A stretch of 64,000 nt of DNA, from NCBI GenBank assembly GCA_041685045.1, contig JAWLGP010000003.1, positions 62,001 through 126,000 on the forward strand. The letters are read 5' to 3'. The translations under genes and the position numbers were made by a program. Numbering within the stretch: position 1 is the stretch's first letter; each line of letters begins with the position of its first letter. Positions 63,029-64,000 of this stretch are shown here, piece by piece. Origin of the DNA: Thiohalomonas sp041685045 (GTDB lineage Bacteria; Pseudomonadota; Gammaproteobacteria; Thiohalomonadales; Thiohalomonadaceae). The notes beneath the pieces were generated by a model. That model had not been told where the DNA came from, made no database searches, and worked only from the letters and a program-made list of their open reading frames with translations.

Positions 63029-64000
63029 CGAGCTCTGCCACTGCCAGTTCCGGATCTCCGGCATGTCGCGGCCGTGGCGGGTGATGTACTCCTGATGCTC
63101 GATCAGTTTGTCACGCATCGCCTGCTTGGCGTAGGCCGCCTTGTGGCGGAGTTGGGGCACCCGGTCGATCACGTCGCCGACCAGATGGTAGCGATCGAGT
63201 TGATTGCGGACCACCATGTCGAACGGGGTGGTGGTGGTGCCCTCCTCCTTGTAGCCGCGCACGTGCAGGTTGGGGTGGTTGGTGCGGCGGTAGGTGAGCC
63301 GATGGATCAGCCAGGGATAGCCGTGATAGGCGAAGATGATCGGCTTGTTGGTGGTGAACAGGGTGTCGAAGTCCCAGCCCGAAAGGCCGTGGGGGTGCTC
63401 CTCCTTGGGCTGGAGGGTCATCAAATCCACCACGTTGATCACCCGCACGCGCAGTTCCGGCACCAACCGACGCAGCAGGTCGACCGCGGCCAGGGTCTCG
63501 ATGGTCGGCACGTCGCCGGCGCAGGCCAGCACCACGTCCGGCTCACTGTCGCGGTCGTTGCTCGCCCACTCCCAGATCCCGATGCCGGCGGAACAGTGCT
63601 TGATGGCGGCATCCATGTCGAGCCACTGGGTCTGCGGCTGTTTGCCGGCCACGATCACGTTGACGAAGTTGCGGCTGCGCAGACACTTGTCGGTCACGAC
63701 CAGCAGGCTGTTGGCGTCGGGCGGCAGATAGACGCGGATGATCTCCGCCTTCTTGTTGACCACGTGATCGATGAAGCCGGGGTCCTGGTGGGAAAAGCCG
63801 TTGTGGTCCTGGCGCCAGACATGGGAGGTCAACAGGTAATTCAGCGAGGCGATGGGGCGCCGCCACGGGATCTCGCGGCTGGTCACTTTCAGCCACTTGG
63901 CGTGCTGATTGAACATCGAATCGACAATGTGGATGAACGCCTCATAGCAGGAGAACAGGCCGTGGCGCCCCGTGAGCAGGTAGCCCTCCAGCCAGCCCTG
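63026..64000 (-). CDS. Phosphoketolase (C-terminal part)
   Basis: Phosphoketolase splits xylulose 5-phosphate or fructose 6-phosphate with phosphate to acetyl phosphate and an aldose phosphate, using thiamine diphosphate. The visible 325 residues are the end of the roughly 790-residue enzyme: LLTGRHGLFSCYEAFIHIVD, VWRQDHNGFSHQDPGFIDHV, YLPPDANSLLVVTDKCLRS, HGLSGWDFDTLFTTNKPIIF and HVRGYKEEGTTTTPFDMVVR are hallmark segments. The gene runs off the right edge. With ackA elsewhere in the window, it would yield ATP and acetate from pentose phosphates. Confidence 0.94.
   Translation of the reverse strand, partial: QGWLEGYLLTGRHGLFSCYEAFIHIVDSMFNQHAKWLKVTSREIPWRRPIASLNYLLTSHVWRQDHNGFSHQDPGFIDHVVNKKAEIIRVYLPPDANSLLVVTDKCLRSRNFVNVIVAGKQPQTQWLDMDAAIKHCSAGIGIWEWASNDRDSEPDVVLACAGDVPTIETLAAVDLLRRLVPELRVRVINVVDLMTLQPKEEHPHGLSGWDFDTLFTTNKPIIFAYHGYPWLIHRLTYRRTNHPNLHVRGYKEEGTTTTPFDMVVRNQLDRYHLVGDVIDRVPQLRHKAAYAKQAMRDKLIEHQEYITRHGRDMPEIRNWQWQSS

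Overview
The window is high-GC DNA from a gammaproteobacterium, probably a free-living diazotroph of the Chromatiales/Ectothiorhodospiraceae kind. The evidence is gene order: tmk-holB-pilZ-tatD, ftsK-lolA-rarA, aat-bpt-infA next to clpA-clpS, icd/rluE-nudJ-mnmA-hflD, and above all nifL-nifA divergent from rnfABCDGEH, the arrangement known from Azotobacter and diazotrophic Pseudomonas. No nitrogenase structural gene, rRNA, tRNA, phage or insertion sequence was seen. The taxonomic placement is inference.

Layout: 1-6.6 kb holds the start of accA, a class V aminotransferase, a double cNMP-binding/rhodanese protein facing a CHASE2 adenylate cyclase, tatD and pilZ. 6.6-9.0 kb holds holB, tmk and an unknown gene; 9.1-10.2 kb a second unknown gene. 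10.7-16.4 kb is rarA, lolA, ftsK and ald. 16.5-25.2 kb runs from trxB through aat, bpt, infA, clpA and clpS to icd, so both N-degron transferases, the adaptor and the unfoldase sit together. 25.3-28.2 kb is rluE-nudJ-mnmA-hflD. 28.3-37.4 kb is nifLA and the Rnf operon, separated by a control region with two perfect TGT-N10-ACA NifA sites and good sigma-54 promoters facing both ways.

37.6-50.2 kb is a storage, fermentation and stress block: glgX-glgC, a c-di-GMP-type PilZ protein, ackA, a secreted PRC-barrel/EF-hand protein, a membrane-anchored hemerythrin followed by YqjE- and YqjD-like membrane proteins, transaldolase, a VIT-like membrane protein and a ligase-ACP-acyltransferase fusion. 50.4-54.2 kb is rlmD, a PolB-type exonuclease, cysM and a lone HPt protein. 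54.5-64 kb holds fbaB, rsmJ, an SpmA-SpmB fusion, MscS, a DUF1207 protein, a persulfide dioxygenase-rhodanese fusion and the C-terminal part of phosphoketolase.

The most unusual feature is the intergenic DNA. Almost every gap of more than about 100 bp between operons contains inverted-repeat elements from at least seven families. Several have arms made of 8-10 bp tandem sub-repeats in inverted orientation around a variable core. The CAGGATTAA family occurs at nine sites, is nested with a second family, has expanded into a four-unit tandem array between rsmJ and fbaB, and abuts or overlaps the stop codons of neighbouring genes. A related element also lies inside the rnf operon.
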